The position numbers and the translations under genes were made by a program. A DNA stretch of 64,000 nucleotides. Origin: Trachythela sp. YZ-2020. Its lineage: Eukaryota; Cnidaria; Anthozoa; Malacalcyonacea; Clavulariidae. Of this stretch, positions 1 through 13,800 are shown in pieces. The stretch covers positions 4,926,001 to 4,990,000 of the forward strand of contig JADLSH010000395.1 of the NCBI GenBank assembly GCA_016169945.1. Direction: 5' to 3'. The notes below the pieces were generated by a model. That model searched no databases, was not told the DNA's origin, and worked only from the letters and a program-made list of their open reading frames with translations. Position 1 is the first letter of the stretch. Every line of letters begins with the position of its first letter.

Positions 1-1490
1 GACGAAAAAATCTGTGGATTGCCGTTGTAAACAGAGCTATAGGACGACGTCTGACATTCCTTTTCTAACATATTATAAATTTCATTGTATTAATAGGTCT
101 AATAGCCGTCGTCGTCGCGTTGCCGTCCTACATTCGTAAGGTCCCCGTTGAGAGTGGGGGTTATTAGAGAGGGGGGGGGGAGAGAAAAAGGGGGAGAAAA
201 GCATACTCCGAATAATTACATGAGTTGTTTTAAAAACAAGATACATACAAATTCAAGGTCATATTTCGACTTTATACCTAAAATTCAAGTTCAATGAAGA
301 AATATGTTCTATCAAAGTATTTGTTAAAACGATGTTTTTATGTTTATTTTCTACATATAGATACCGCCCCTAACGTATGCAACGCCAACGCTTGGAGAAC
401 CGGTTCAACATGCAACACTTATGTTTGATTAACTGAATGGATCGCTCTGGATAAGGGAAAAAGAAAAGCAGGATTTTGATTAAACGAATACACCCGTCCT
501 TTTTGCGTGCACCCAAAATTTGTTAAATTGGATTTCACCATGCCCATGGCATATATCTAGAGGTTTTCAACTACTTTGAAGTTCCTTCAGGTAATTGTTA
601 AATCGGATTTTTAAATCCAAAAATTTCTTGATGAGTTGCTTGAAGCCTGTAGCCTGTAGGTTTGCATGGCGATAAGATTTGGTTATTTTTGGAAAATTTA
701 AAATTTTTGGCAAGTTCCAACGTCCATTGTTTGCTTTTGTTTATATTCTCAAAATGTATAGGGATCTTTGGGTGTCAATTGTCATTTAAAATTTAGCCAA
801 TTGTCAGTTTAGACCTTTTTCAAATTCAACAGACTTTCTAGAAAGTAAGACATGCTTTAGTCGTTGCCTATTTATGAACCGATCATGCCACAATTGGATC
901 ATTACCAATTGTCCCAAATCACAATCGACCCGATACCAATTAAGAATGACGTCATTCCAAACCTTTTCTACACCGATAAAGCAATAATCAGGCCAATTCC
1001 TGTCATCGGTCAATCATTTTTGTGTATTTCCTACAAATCTGTCTGTGTTTAATAGAAAGATATATTTAGTTTTGCATGTTGTTCGGTTAAAAAGTCTACG
1101 ACATACGCCTAGAGGACGTTGATATTTAAAATAGTTTATTGTTAGTTATTTTGATATCGTAGATGAATTACAATAGTACAAACAATATCTAAAGTACATT
1201 AAAGAAATGCTGTAAAAGCAGTTGTAAGATTTAAATTTGACATGTACTTAAATAATGAATATATAAATTAATGTGATGTATAAACCAAGAAAGACTTAAA
1301 ATTTGGGGCCTATTTTGACATTTCCGAGAAGAGCTTAAATTTTAAATAATTTCTATTTTGCTGAATAACCTAAAAGAAGCAACTAAAAGTCTATGCCAAG
1401 TTAGCACTGCATGCGAGCGAAGCAATGGTGTACTAGGGGATATTATCGTGACCTTCTAATTCTCGGTACTCTAACCCACAGTAATCCAGT
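1..1490. other. AT-rich stretch without recognised gene
   Basis: I see no convincing coding exon here. There is a purine-rich run near 167-200 and otherwise low-complexity AT-rich sequence. Short ORFs on both strands lack codon structure and splice context. It lies downstream of the CTH gene, which reads leftward and ends near 4.8 kb. Confidence 0.5.
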
Positions 1491-1767
1491 CGCTTTATAG
1501 GTCCTGAAATTGCCGGCAAGATCGTGACAAGCCGGACTAAGGCACCATACTTCTCAAAACACTTACTAAGAGGGGTAATAGCAATAATTTTTGGCTACTT
1601 ATGAAGTAGTTACAAAAATATTTGTATCCCGGAGGTTAACTTTGTTGGACCATGTTAGCTTTAAAATATATCACTACAGGATAAGATAAATAACTACAGT
1701 GTATGATAATTTAATCTTTAGTAATTGATTTTCTATTTGACACATTTTCGATAGAAGAAATTTATTA

Positions 1768-3878
1768 GGGACCACTCACAAAGGATGTCCGGCAAAATTA
1801 TAGATTTTCAGACCCCCCCCCTTGTCCGGCATTGTCCGAAATTAGAGCCCCCCCTCCCTCTGGACATCCGCTTATATGTCTTGCAAAAACTCACGATCTG
1901 TTTTGAGCGCGTAATACGCAATAAGTTTGTAAAAATCTCCTCTTACAAGAACAATCACTTAATAAGGAAACAAGCACCTGTGTTATCGCAATTGTGGCAA
2001 CCTATTGTCTAGAAAAGGAAGGTTTAATAATATTAAATTAAAAAACCTATTTATTATTTCACAACACTGTTGAATTCATCAATGAAAAAATTAATTCATA
2101 TTAATAGCAATGACATATACTTAACTTGTTTCAATGGAGATAATATTGTAGTAGTAGTAGTAGTAAAACTTTATTTAATGACGCTGGCCTCGTCAACGGT
2201 TAGTTGATTTCCACGAGGGGCGTCAAACAATTAAAAATTACAAGAAAAAAATAATAGAAAGCTATTTACAAGATATTTACATAAATATATATACAATAGT
2301 ACATAAGTAATATTTTGGTGTGACCCATGGATTGCAAAGTATTACAGTACAGGTGCCCGGTTAATACTCTGTTTCAATAAATTCTTAAAAGAGTAAATTG
2401 ATTCGGCTAGTTTTGTATCGAGGGGAAGACTATTCCAAAGTTTAGCCCCGCTATATTTGAAACTTTTTTTAAGAAATTCTCTTTTTGGCTTAGCAAGGGC
2501 TAAATCAGTGTGACCATTTCTGAGGTCATAATTGGTTTAGATCAGATTTCTTCTGATCAATGTCTCTTTCAAATTAGGTCCAGTATAATCATTCAAGACT
2601 TTGTACAACAGTATAGATTTAGTTGTACATCGCCTTGTATCCAAATTTACCCAAGCAAGAGATCGAAGAACATCAGCAGATCTGGTCTCGTAGCTCGTGC
2701 CAGCTATAAAACTTTTGGAGTTTGTCTTTCAGTTGTTTGTCGCAAACTCCATATAATGGAGAACAGTAATCAAAGTAGGGTTGTATCAACGCACGATAAA
2801 TTGCTTGCAGGGTGTTTGTAGGAAGATAAGGTTTCATGCGTTTCATAATTCCTATGCCAGCCCCAACTTTCTTACAAATTGTTTCAATATGTTCATTCTA
2901 GGTAAGATTTTCGTCTAGGGCAACGCCAAGACATGTGAATGAACTAACTCGGGGTATGGGTTGATCATTTAGCATTACAGGAAGATCACAATTCATAGCA
3001 TTAATTTTATGCTTTGACCCTATGTACATTAGTTTGGTCTTAGTTGGATGGTGTTGCAGCTTGTTTCTACAAAGCCATTCACCGATTTTTTTCAAATCGT
3101 TATTAAGATTTTCGGTAAGTTCCATTAGGTTATTACCGGTTGAAGAAATTTGAGTATCGTCAGCATAGAGATAAGGCGTAGTTTTGTTGAGGCAATCCGG
3201 AAGATCATTAATGTAAAGTAAAAACAATAAAGGACCAAGAATCGATCCCTGCGGAACACCGCAAACAATCATTTTTGAGGATGACATTTTTCCATTAACA
3301 ATACAAACTTGCTCTTTGTTAGATAAGATTCAAACCAACCCAACTCAACATTAGTTATTCCGAATTGGTATTTCAACTTGTGCAAAAGGATTTTGTGATT
3401 AATTGAGTCAAAGGCTTTCCGAATGTCAAGAAAAACAGCACCATTCAACTGACCATTATCCATATTTTCATAAAATGTATCGCACATCTCAATAAGAGCG
3501 GTAAGAGTAGAGTGTTTTGGACGAAAACCATGTTGGTGTTTAGACAAGAGCGAATTATCATTGAGAAATTTATAGATCTGGTTAAAAACAGATCTCTCTA
3601 ATATTTTACTCACAATCGGTAGTATTGAGATTGGACGGTAATTTCCGCATTTTTGCCTATCATCCGATTTAAAGTGAAGTATTAAAAATGTCAGTTTCAC
3701 AATGGACGGAGAGTTCAAATTGATGGCAAACAGAAAATATTTGTTTTTGAACTTTTTTTTAAAATTCGGACATCCAGATTGCTTAAAACTCCCCTCCCCC
3801 CCAAGTCCGAGTCTGTCCGGATTTTTCAACCCCCCCTCCTCCTCTCCCTCGGCTCGGACATCCTTTGTGAATGGTCCC
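1768..3878. mobile_element. Harbinger-like DNA element with TTA target duplication
   Basis: The ends are inverted repeats, GGGACCACTCACAAAGG on the left and GGGACCATTCACAAAGG read from the right, continuing to about 24 bp with one mismatch. The element is flanked by TTA at 1765-1767 and TTA at 3879-3881, while the uninterrupted copy near 7190-7205 has a single TTA. A 3-bp TWA duplication with GGG termini is typical of PIF/Harbinger elements. No transposase is visible, and most of the interior is an inserted non-LTR retrotransposon fragment. Confidence 0.75.
2148..3705 (-). pseudogene. Non-LTR retrotransposon reverse transcriptase fragment, broken
   Basis: On the minus strand, 3704 to about 3290 encodes RT motifs including NYRPISILP, HGFRPKHST and DIRKAFDSINH. 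The segment 3287-2898 continues with [20 protein letters not shown] and the catalytic YADDT. A frameshift lies near 3315 and a stop codon at 2898, after which a degraded C-terminal part including AKLWNSLPLDTKL runs to about 2370. The 3' end at about 2148 carries a short TAC/GTA microsatellite, as in CR1/L2-type tails. The 5' endonuclease half is missing. It lies inside the Harbinger-like element, so it is the younger insertion. It belongs to the Jockey/CR1 group and cannot be autonomous. Confidence 0.85.
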
Positions 3879-4808
3879 TTACCATCCACCGACGCTCCAC
3901 CCTACAGGTGGCACCCCCGCGATTGTAAATTTTTGGGCACCCCTTTTGAAATTCATCTTCAGTCTAAGTGGATCAAGTTCAAAAGGGGTGCCAGATATAC
4001 AGTAATCCGGCCTATAAGTAACGATCTTATCCTTAAGCGACTAGACCTCGGACTGGTCTACAGAGCACGCGTGGTCATTCTCTATATATACAAATACTCC
4101 AAAAAGCCCTATTAAGGAATCCTACTATATTTAAATATATAGCACTGCAAAAAATAATTTACTACAGTAAAACTATGCTAGTTATTTTTATGTCTTTACA
4201 AAGCGATTTATTAGTCTTCTTTAGAGACGTGAAATTAAATATACGATATATACCACTGAATTTCCAGTTAATAAATGTGGTTTTGTTCTGTGAGTACATA
4301 TTACATGGTTCCTTTAGGCTGTATAAAAACACAAAAATTAGGTTTATGTTAACATATTGAAAGGGTAGATTAAACAGCAACAACAGTAAATAACTGATTT
4401 ACTGGGGGGGGGGGGTAGCCCACTCGCAAGCCAACTCACTCTGTCAACATTCCCTGTGGGAGGAATCCGGAGTACCCGGAGAAAACCTACGACTTTCAGT
4501 AGAGCGTTGACGAACTCTTTTCACATAAATGCCATGGCGCTTGCTCTGATGACTGCGCCGCCGAAGCCGCGTATGAATTCGCGCAGACGAGCGTCGCAGT
4601 GACGCAGGTTAGGTTCAATATTTGTCTGGGAAAAACTCAGCGAAAAGTATCCCTGTTCGCAGGTAAGCACCTATCTGAGTCTGTGGAACATCTGGTTCAT
4701 CAGGCTGTTTTAGTGTTTCCAGAACCTGTCCTAAGAACGACTTATCACACTCTCCACTTCAGATCAGTCCATACCTCCAATTTCTCCATGGCAACTTGGA
4801 AAGCATGT

Positions 4809-7800
4809 TTAAAATCTTACTAGACATTCCCACACACCTGGAAGTACGACTTTATGTATAGATTACTTACCACATGCAGCTTTCAGTGCTTGATCTAAAT
4901 CATTGATTAAATCTTCACTGTTTTCAAGACCAACGGAAAGACGAATCTAGAAAAATATATATGTACACTTTGAACCCCCCTGGCCATTACCAACATTTAC
5001 TTGGACTATGTTTATAAATATATATACAATCCAACCAATTATGATTCAACATGCGACAAATATGCTGGTCTGACATTCTGTACTTTAACCAAACAAGGAA
5101 AAATTTACAAGGAAATTGCTTAAATCTTTGCCCAGGATTGGTTGGGTACGAACTTCAGATATAAATAGAAAGACATATTTTACTGTACCAATCAAGTTTT
5201 ACGTCACTTTCGAACAATAAAATACTTAAATAGCGGAAACCTTGACGTCCAGGGAATGTACGAAGCCCGGGTATCAGGCGTGATATAAATCCAAAATAGC
5301 AAACAAGCCTATACATTCATTGAACGACATGCAAACGTATTTTTAAACCTGGATAGAACAAATATATGCATAAAACTAAATATTTACAGATGCATGAGAT
5401 GTAAGCTCATTCATTTAAAAAATGTATGCCTGTATGTCTGGACATGCTAAAGACACCATATGTTGTGGTTGAACAATTTACTTAAAGATAATTTAGTGTA
5501 GAGGCAACTGTTTCGGTAACAAATGTTTCCTGGTATATCCACCTTCGGGAAACATGGCTAAGAAACAATGTTTCCTCATAGTTAATATAGAGATAACATG
5601 GTTAGGAAACTCGTCAAATTACAAAGCAGCTAACAATTGAATGGGATTTATGTTGAACGGTACCTGACCGTGCACAAATCTTTTGTTTTACATTCATTAA
5701 TATTTCAGAAACACAGTTTGGAGATTAAGCCCAAACATTTCTAATGGTCGATTCATAAAACTACAATATATTCACTAACCGTGACCGTGCACAAATGCAA
5801 ACAAAAACATAGAACAAAAGCGAAAGCCGAGTTTCCTAACCATGTTGTCTCTATATTAACTATGGTTTCGTCAATGTTATCGCAACAATGTTTCCTAGTT
5901 TGCCCTGGGCTTAGGTTCTCCATTTCCTTGCACTGAGAAAGCAGGAGCTTACGGTAATCGGGAAACAAACAACAACGACATGACAGGTTAACATATGCTG
6001 TACATGTCTAATAAATAGTAGTAAAACTCACCAAAGTATCTGAGATACCAAGCAATTCACGTTGATCCGGGGGCACTGAAGCATGAGTCATTAATGCTCT
6101 AGAATATTCAAACAACACGTGCTCAACAACTAAGGCCAAAGGTTTAGTTTTTTATGAGGGAGGAAAACCGGAGTACCCGGAGAAATACCCTCAGGAGTAA
6201 CAGGAGAGAACCAACTCTACTTCTCTACCCTCGACCTACAGCAGGCTTAACTCAGCGGGAAGGGGCAGTGCGCTAATCGCATCTACCACCTGGGCTCCGC
6301 ATCTGCCACCTGGGCTCCGCATCTACCACCTGGGCTCCGCATCTACCACCTGGGCTCCGCATCTACCACCCGTGCTCAGAATAGAGTACATTTGTTACAC
6401 AGAACTGTCCATGGTCCACTGTCCTTTGAACAGTCGTTTTACAAAAATAATTATACAGTATACATACAATGATTAAGCACATGTAATTAGACTAACAAAC
6501 TTACGGATGTTCCGATAAGCTTTCGTAACCACCCAAGCTTTCAGCGAGAGTGAAAAGCTATATAAATATACATTAAATGTAACACTTTATATGATATTCT
6601 AATTTTACATCGTTAATAAATTATTTGGGAATGGGGGTATACCTAATTTTTCAACCTTACCGAAGGATAGTGGTAAAAATTATACAGGGGGTTCAGAATA
6701 ATAGTTCTTAAACTGAGGCTTTTTATACAGGAGTGTTTTGCATAACATCCAAAACACTCAGAGAAACCCTACAGTAACTCAAAATAGCATTTTCTTCACA
6801 CCGCGTTTCTGAATCCAGAATGTATCGCATCCGAAGTGTGTGGGCTTTTATTCTCCCTATAGATAGTCCGGTCACTCATGTCCTGAAATTGCCAAGATCG
6901 TGAAAAGCCGAAACTATCCAGGGTAATAGTACTTTTTGTTACTTATGAAGAAGTTACAGAAATATTTGTATCCCGAGGGGTGTGGTATTAACATTGTTGT
7001 ACGATGGTGCTTTAATTATATCTTTAAAATATGTTACTCAAGGTGAAATGAATATAGATTATTATATCAATTATTACTAATTTAACTTGAATAGATGACG
7101 AGAGGTTGTGCCAACATCAAACCAATAGTATATCAGTGTTAACACATTTCAATGAACATTTTTTATCCAAAATATTTTCGATAAAAGAATATCTATTACT
7201 ATCCACCAACGCTCAACACTACAGGTGGCACCCCCTGATTGAAAAAATTGGCACTCCTTCTGAAATTCATCTTCAGTTGAAATGGATCAATTTCAGAGGG
7301 GTGCCCAATATTATCCGGCCTGGTAACGATCTTTTCTTAAGCGGCTAGACTACTATATGTGCGGCGGATTCCCTATTAACCCTTCGAAATAGGAAAACAG
7401 GAAATAAGAAACCTCGGAACATGCTTTAGGATGGATAGTAAATCAGAGGGATAGTTTCAAGTTCCTTCCTTAACCCACCTTGGTACATTTGAAGAATTTC
7501 TTGGCAGTTTCAAGATTACCATTAATAAAGAAAGTGACCATACCACCAAAACCTGACATTTGTTTCTTCGCTAGTTCATGTTGTGGATGTGACTCCAATC
7601 CTAAGTAAAACACAAAGAGTCTTAACTGCAGGTTGTAGGATGAGGACCCTAGTTTAGGGTCGGGGGCTAGATTTGGGCTACAGATTACAGTAGCTTCAAT
7701 ATTTTATGTAATGTTTATAACATGAGCGGTTGTGTTGTACTGAATATACAATACATGTAACGTTATCTTTCAAGTTTGGTTGTATGCAAAGCTCATTAAT

Positions 7801-10800
7801 AATTCCACAACGTCCAAAACAACGTGAAAAGAACCAAACCGCAAAAAACCAATTTGCAACCTGCAACCTGCATTTTAAACTGGTTTAGAAACTCCAGAGT
7901 AAAGTAAGACTGCGTGTAATGTGCAGGGCTACTGGCGGTGGTGACGGAGACTACAACAATTACAATGCAGGTATTCTAAGGACAGCTAGTACACATGTAT
8001 TTAAAACATAAAAAGGAAGCATAACTGGCATCTGTATAGCCTACGAACATAGATATATATAGCTTGATTATTTTGTTGCATCTCGGTTGATGTAAACTGG
8101 TGGGTTACAGAAAAAGCTGGAGTTTGAGTCATAATACCTCTAACTATGATTATTTTACTGGGCTTATTCAACTGCTAAAGAAAAGGTAGTCAAAGTTAAC
8201 GTTTTGACGTCAAATCAAATAACGTATATATACCTGGATAAACCACTTTCTCGACATGTGGTGATGAATTCAAAAACTTCGCCACTTCAACAGCATTCTT
8301 CTCGTGTTCACGCATGCGCAAATGTAACGTTTTTACGCCACGTAATGCTAAGTAGCAACTGAATGGTCCAGGAATAGCTCCCATAGCTGGTTAAAAATGC
8401 AGAAAGAACATAACTATTAACAAAGTTTCAAAGATTGAAAAGCACATACTAAGTTTCCCACTGCACACTTGTCGTTAGCAAATATGTGGGATTTCCATTG
8501 GCTATATGACCTCGTTTAAGTTTGTTACCTTCGCTGCACCCAATAATATAGTCGCGCCTTATTTTAATAAAAATCCTTCGAATTTTAAAATACACTGACC
8601 TGCTACTTTGTTTAGCCATTTGGTTGAAACGTCGATGTATATTTCAGTCTGCTGAGGATATACCTAAATCTAGGCTGCAACAACTAAAAAGATGACAATT
8701 ATAATATACTTACCGTTTTGTAGAAAACGTAGTCTCTCGTGAATAGCATCGTCATTGGTTGCAATAAATCCCATCACAACATCTGCATGACCTACATAAC
8801 AAAGATAGCAGAGGGAAATATTATGATAAAAATCGTCTACCTATTGATACTTTAGGACCTTCTGAAAATCACATAACTGTGAGAAAGTTTTCCTAATAAA
8901 AGATTATTATTCATGCATACTATCACACGCACTCCAAAATAGTAGAAATCTTGCTAAATGAAAGCAAGGACAAACGAGCAAGGACAAATTGAATGGGGCA
9001 TGCTTAAACGTTTCTGTTTACTCAATATATTGCGTACAATAAAAAATCATGTATACAAACCATTAATGTACTTGGTGACAGAATGAGTTACAATATCAGC
9101 GCCAAGTTTTAGCGGACACTACATTAGAGAGAAGGTTTGACACAAATAAATATTTTGGCCAGATCGTTGTTTGATTTCATCTCCAGGGCCAGGTAAGTTC
9201 ACATAAGTTTACTTTTATATATGAACTCTCATGTTTGTATGCAGTGTTGTACCATGGTTATACCAGTTCAAGTTGCTAGCTAATAAACGGACGTTTTTCA
9301 CGATAAAATATACAGCTATGCCTGGTAAATAGGATGACTATTTATACCGATCAAGTAGCTGCTGTACACATTTTATGTCACCAACAGTTTCGAACAAACC
9401 TGAAAGTATGGTGTCACAAATGTATTATCAACAACAACAATCATGCCCTATAAAACACAAATTAAAATATAATTTCAATTGAAATTTATACAATTCACTA
9501 AATTAAATTAAAAGTCGTGAAGTCTTACTGCACGAGCCCATCGACAACCCTAAAATGGCAAAACCTTAATAAAACCTTTAAGAACAAAATGCAAAATTAG
9601 AACCTCGATTGTTAAGACTAAATACGTAACTATACTTTAAAATAAATCACTCGTAATGTGGGACGAAGGGTTTTACATGTAACAGGATAACCCGATCAAA
9701 CGTCACGAATTGAGAACTTTACCTCAGTTTTATGAGCAACATCAGCTACAGCTTGAATATCAATTAATTTCAACAAGGGATTTGTAGGAGTTTCAATCCA
9801 GACCATCTGAAAACAACAAGAAAATTGCTGTAGAATTTACTATAACAACAATAACTGCACTTAATTCCTAAAACTCTGATAATAGCTGGTTTTCACCTTA
9901 CGTCATCGCCGCCATGTTGAATGAAATTTGTAAAGGATTTTCCTTGTTTGCAATTCTATAATTTCATCCAACATGGCGAAAATCTCTTTGTCTTTTGAAT
10001 CCCTAGGAAATGGTTACAAACTACCTATCGCGGGAAAAGGTTATCATTTAGAAATAAGCACCGAAGTTCCTCACCACAAAACATTTTGTGTCTATTGCCT
10101 GGTTGCGTTATTAACTGAGCTCAAACGTAGGCAGAAAATAATTATGAAGGTTGAAGGATATTGGTATTTTTCGCTGCTGCTCTTGCTTATACTGTAGGTC
10201 TATAATTGTTTATAATTTTCGCTCGAAATTTCCATCTACAAAAACTTTCAACGTTCTGTTCTATCGAGCAAGATGCCCAAAATTTATAATATTTTAGTAT
10301 ATAATTATGAAGTATGTGAATGGGATGTGAATGCCATCAATAATAATTTCAGTTACAGTTGCTACAGTACTGCCTAGAAGTAACTTAATACTGCGGTTCG
10401 GTTGCGGTTTGTGCGGTTAGCGTGTGCAGTTTGTGTGGTTAGCAAGTGCGGTGTGTGCGGTTAGCGGGTGCTGTGCGTGCGGTTAACCGGTGCGCTGTGT
10501 GCGGTTTGTTGGTGCGGTTCGTGTGGTAATCACACCACAAACAGAAAAACCTCTGCGTGTGACCCGCGGTTAACCGCGTATTTGTGTTAAGTTACTTCTA
10601 GGCAGTACTGATTAAGCTGATAAATTTTCATGTTGAATGAGCTTTCAATTTCAATGATAGCGTCGTAAGGTTTAACCAACATGGCCAAAGGTTCCGGCAA
10701 GACGAGTTAAAACCACAATAGCAATCTCGAGATAATTAAAGTCACAATACTATATAGAGGTCATTAACGTCGCAATATGGCGATCCCGATGTAGAGTCGT

Positions 10801-13800
10801 CAATTAGCAATCTCGAGATAATTAAAGTCACAATTAAGAAATAGAAAACATTTTCCGTGTTTCTATACACTTATAGAAACACGCGTGGGAGTTTGGGAGA
10901 ACGAGAAATAATCAGTGGGAAAACGAGCCCGTAGGGCAAGTTTTTCCACGTTATTTCGAGTTCTCCCAAACTCCCACAAGTGTTTCTATAAGTGTATAGA
11001 AACACAGGAAAAAATGTTTTCTATTTATTTTATAATATAACTCAAAAGACATTTTTAAACTCGATTAATTTACAAATTCTCATTACGTACGCATGCTGAC
11101 CTTTGCTCGTCAATTTCGCTGCAAGAAAACAACTCTGTTTGAAAATTAACAGTCAAAAATGTGTAAAAGCATTAAACTTGTTTTTAAATACTAGTATTCA
11201 AAGTTTTATTATTCGCATTAAATTTATTTTTTTTAGGATTTTACATTTTGGCGGGAAAATTTCCGTGTTTCTATACAGTTATAGAAACACGCTTCTCGAC
11301 CAATCAGCACGCGCGTACTATAAATGTTATATTATAATACTATATAGTGAATAACGTCGCAATATGGCGATCCCGATATAGAGTCGTCAATTAGCAATCT
11401 CGAGACAATTAAAGTCACAATACTATATAGTGAATAACGTCGCAATATGGCGATCCCGATATGGCATGTTGTAAAACATGGACTGGACTATGGATTGGAC
11501 TGGACTTGTAAACTATGGACTGGACTGGACTTGTAAAACATGGACTTGTAAAACATGGACTTGTAAAACATGGACTTGTAAAATATGGACTTGTAAAGCA
11601 TGGACTTGTAAAACATGGACTTGTAAAACGTGGACTTGTAAAACATGGACTTGTAAAACATGGACTTGTAAAGCATGGACTTGTAAAACATGGACTTGTA
11701 AAACATGACTTGTAAAACATGGACTTGTAAAACATGGACTTGTAAAACATGGACTTGTAAAACATGGACTTGTAAAATATGGACTTGTAAAGCATGGACT
11801 TGTAAAACATGGACTTGTAAAACGTGGACTTGTAAAACATGGACTTGTAAAACATGGACTTGTAAAACATGGACTTGTAAAACATGGACTTGTAAAACAT
11901 GACTTGTAAAACATGGACTTGTAAAACATGGACTTGTAAAACATGGACTTGTAAAACATGGACTTGTAAAATATGGACTTGTAAAGCATGGACTTGTAAA
12001 ACATGGACTTGTAAAACGTGGACTTGTAAAACATGGACTTGTAAAACATGGACTTGTAAAGCATGGACTTGTAAAACATGGACTTGTAAAACATGACTTG
12101 TAAAACATGGACTTGTAAAACATGGACTTGTAAAACATGGACTTGTAAAATATGGACTTGTAAAACATGGACTTGTAAAACATGGACTTGTAAAACATGG
12201 ACTTGTAAAACATGGACTTGTAAAACATGGACTTGTAGGCAAGATTCTTGTTGCTGCCACAGGCAGCACTCCTAATTTTGACATGCTCCAGAGTTGACAT
12301 GCTCCTAATTTTGACATGCTCGAGCCGAGTTATGTATTGTCGAGATTTCGATCTCGCGTCTGTCCGTCGATCCATATTTAAGATGTCAGAATTCCGGGGG
12401 GGCACCGGGGGGAGTGATAAAAATATTGAATAGGCAATTCCAGCTATCGCATCTGACTTGATGCAAAATATACGAATTTTACGAACACTTCCCGAAGAAA
12501 CCAGGTTAGTATGGCTTTATTTATTTCTGCTAATATCCACCAAGGCGATGAACTGTTTAGCGTTCATTCTAGAGGCAAACAATGTGCTTTTATGAGTTTA
12601 TCGGCGCTTCTTACAGCCCGAAATATCCCATTGTCCGCATGGTCGTTTACAACATTTAATAGTGTCTTAATACAAGGAGACAAGATGTACTTAAGAGCTC
12701 TGAATAATGGCCTATTAGTCCTAGCTAGACACTGGTGTAGAATTTTTGTCTATAGATAACTTACCAACAATTGTTACTGTTAATAATTCATGTACGAATA
12801 CATGTAGTACGATGACAAATAGTGGTATAAATCTACCCGTGGAGGTAGCACAAAATATAAACAATCTACACGTGGAGGTAGCTTAAAATATAAACAATCT
12901 ACCCGTGGAGGTAGCACAAAATATAAACAATCTACACGTGGACGTAGCTCAAAATATAAACAATCTACCCATGGAGGTTGCTCAAAATATAAGCAATCTA
13001 CCCGTGGAGGTAGGTCAAAATATAAACAATCTACCCGTGGAGGTAGCTCAAAATATAAACAATCTACCCGTGGAGGTAGCTCAAAATATGGAGCCCATTG
13101 AGGCACAAAATAACATTGATCTACCCATTGTGTTAGAAGAACAAATTGGCAAAAATGAAAACCAAATTTGGTTTATGACTTATGGAAAGGACCTTCAAGG
13201 GCTTGTTATAACTGATCGGGAAATTGAATTTCCTTACTATGATATTCATACAGCACTTTTGAGTATTTTCTTGAATGACAGTCATGCTATTTTAATATTA
13301 GAGGGCTATATGATGGCCTTAATAAAGCAAATGAATGATTTCTTTCTCTTTGACTCGCATGCCCGACACTCTAGTGGCATGCCTGATCGTCGCGCATAAT
13401 TTGACAATTACATGCGCTGATCGATAGGCGCAAGTAGCTCAAATTACTAATATCCCTCAACATCCCTCATGCCTATAAAATTATTGCGAGTGCAGCCACA
13501 ATTCTAGCCCTCCGGTTGTGTGAAGTACTTCATATAAATTAAAGATTATTTCTATTCTTTCTCATACAGTATATTTACTCATGCACTAATAGTTAACTAT
13601 GATCACTATGCTATGATTTACTGTTCACAGACATAAACCTTTGTGGCTTTGTTGGGCCCCTGTGTTGTTATATGACTGTCTTTTTCCTGTGACTTCCACC
13701 TAAATCTTTTTCCCCGTTAGGAAAAAATTCCAGGAAATTTTTTTCATTAGATTTTTTCACGCCGAAGTTTTGTCTACATTTATACAGTGATAATATATAC

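Larger units (their letters stand above)
1495..4060. repeat. Older dispersed repeat, split by a nested insertion
   Basis: Two halves, about 1495-1767 and 3882-4060, align in order with one uninterrupted copy at 6882-7348. Shared landmarks are the GTCCTGAAATTGCC start, the TATTTGTATCCCG block, the CAGGTGGCACCCCC block and the AAGCG-CTAGAC end. The interrupting DNA is the Harbinger-like element 1768-3878. The family is not recognised. The intact copy gives a direct view of the pre-insertion site. Confidence 0.7.

Noticed and set aside
2510..2821. 103-residue plus-strand ORF
   Set aside because: It is antisense to the C-terminal part of the minus-strand reverse transcriptase fragment.
9525..9546. 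Exon-like GGTTGTCGATGGGCTCG segment between CTH exons 5 and 6
   Set aside because: Exon 5 joins exon 6 directly to give the family sequence VVVDNTF. Adding this piece would insert seven unmatched residues.
11415..12405. ORFs of up to 305 residues with FYKSM / TSPCF / LQVHV repeats
   Set aside because: They are translations of the 15-bp satellite, open in several frames on both strands, with no start context or domain.
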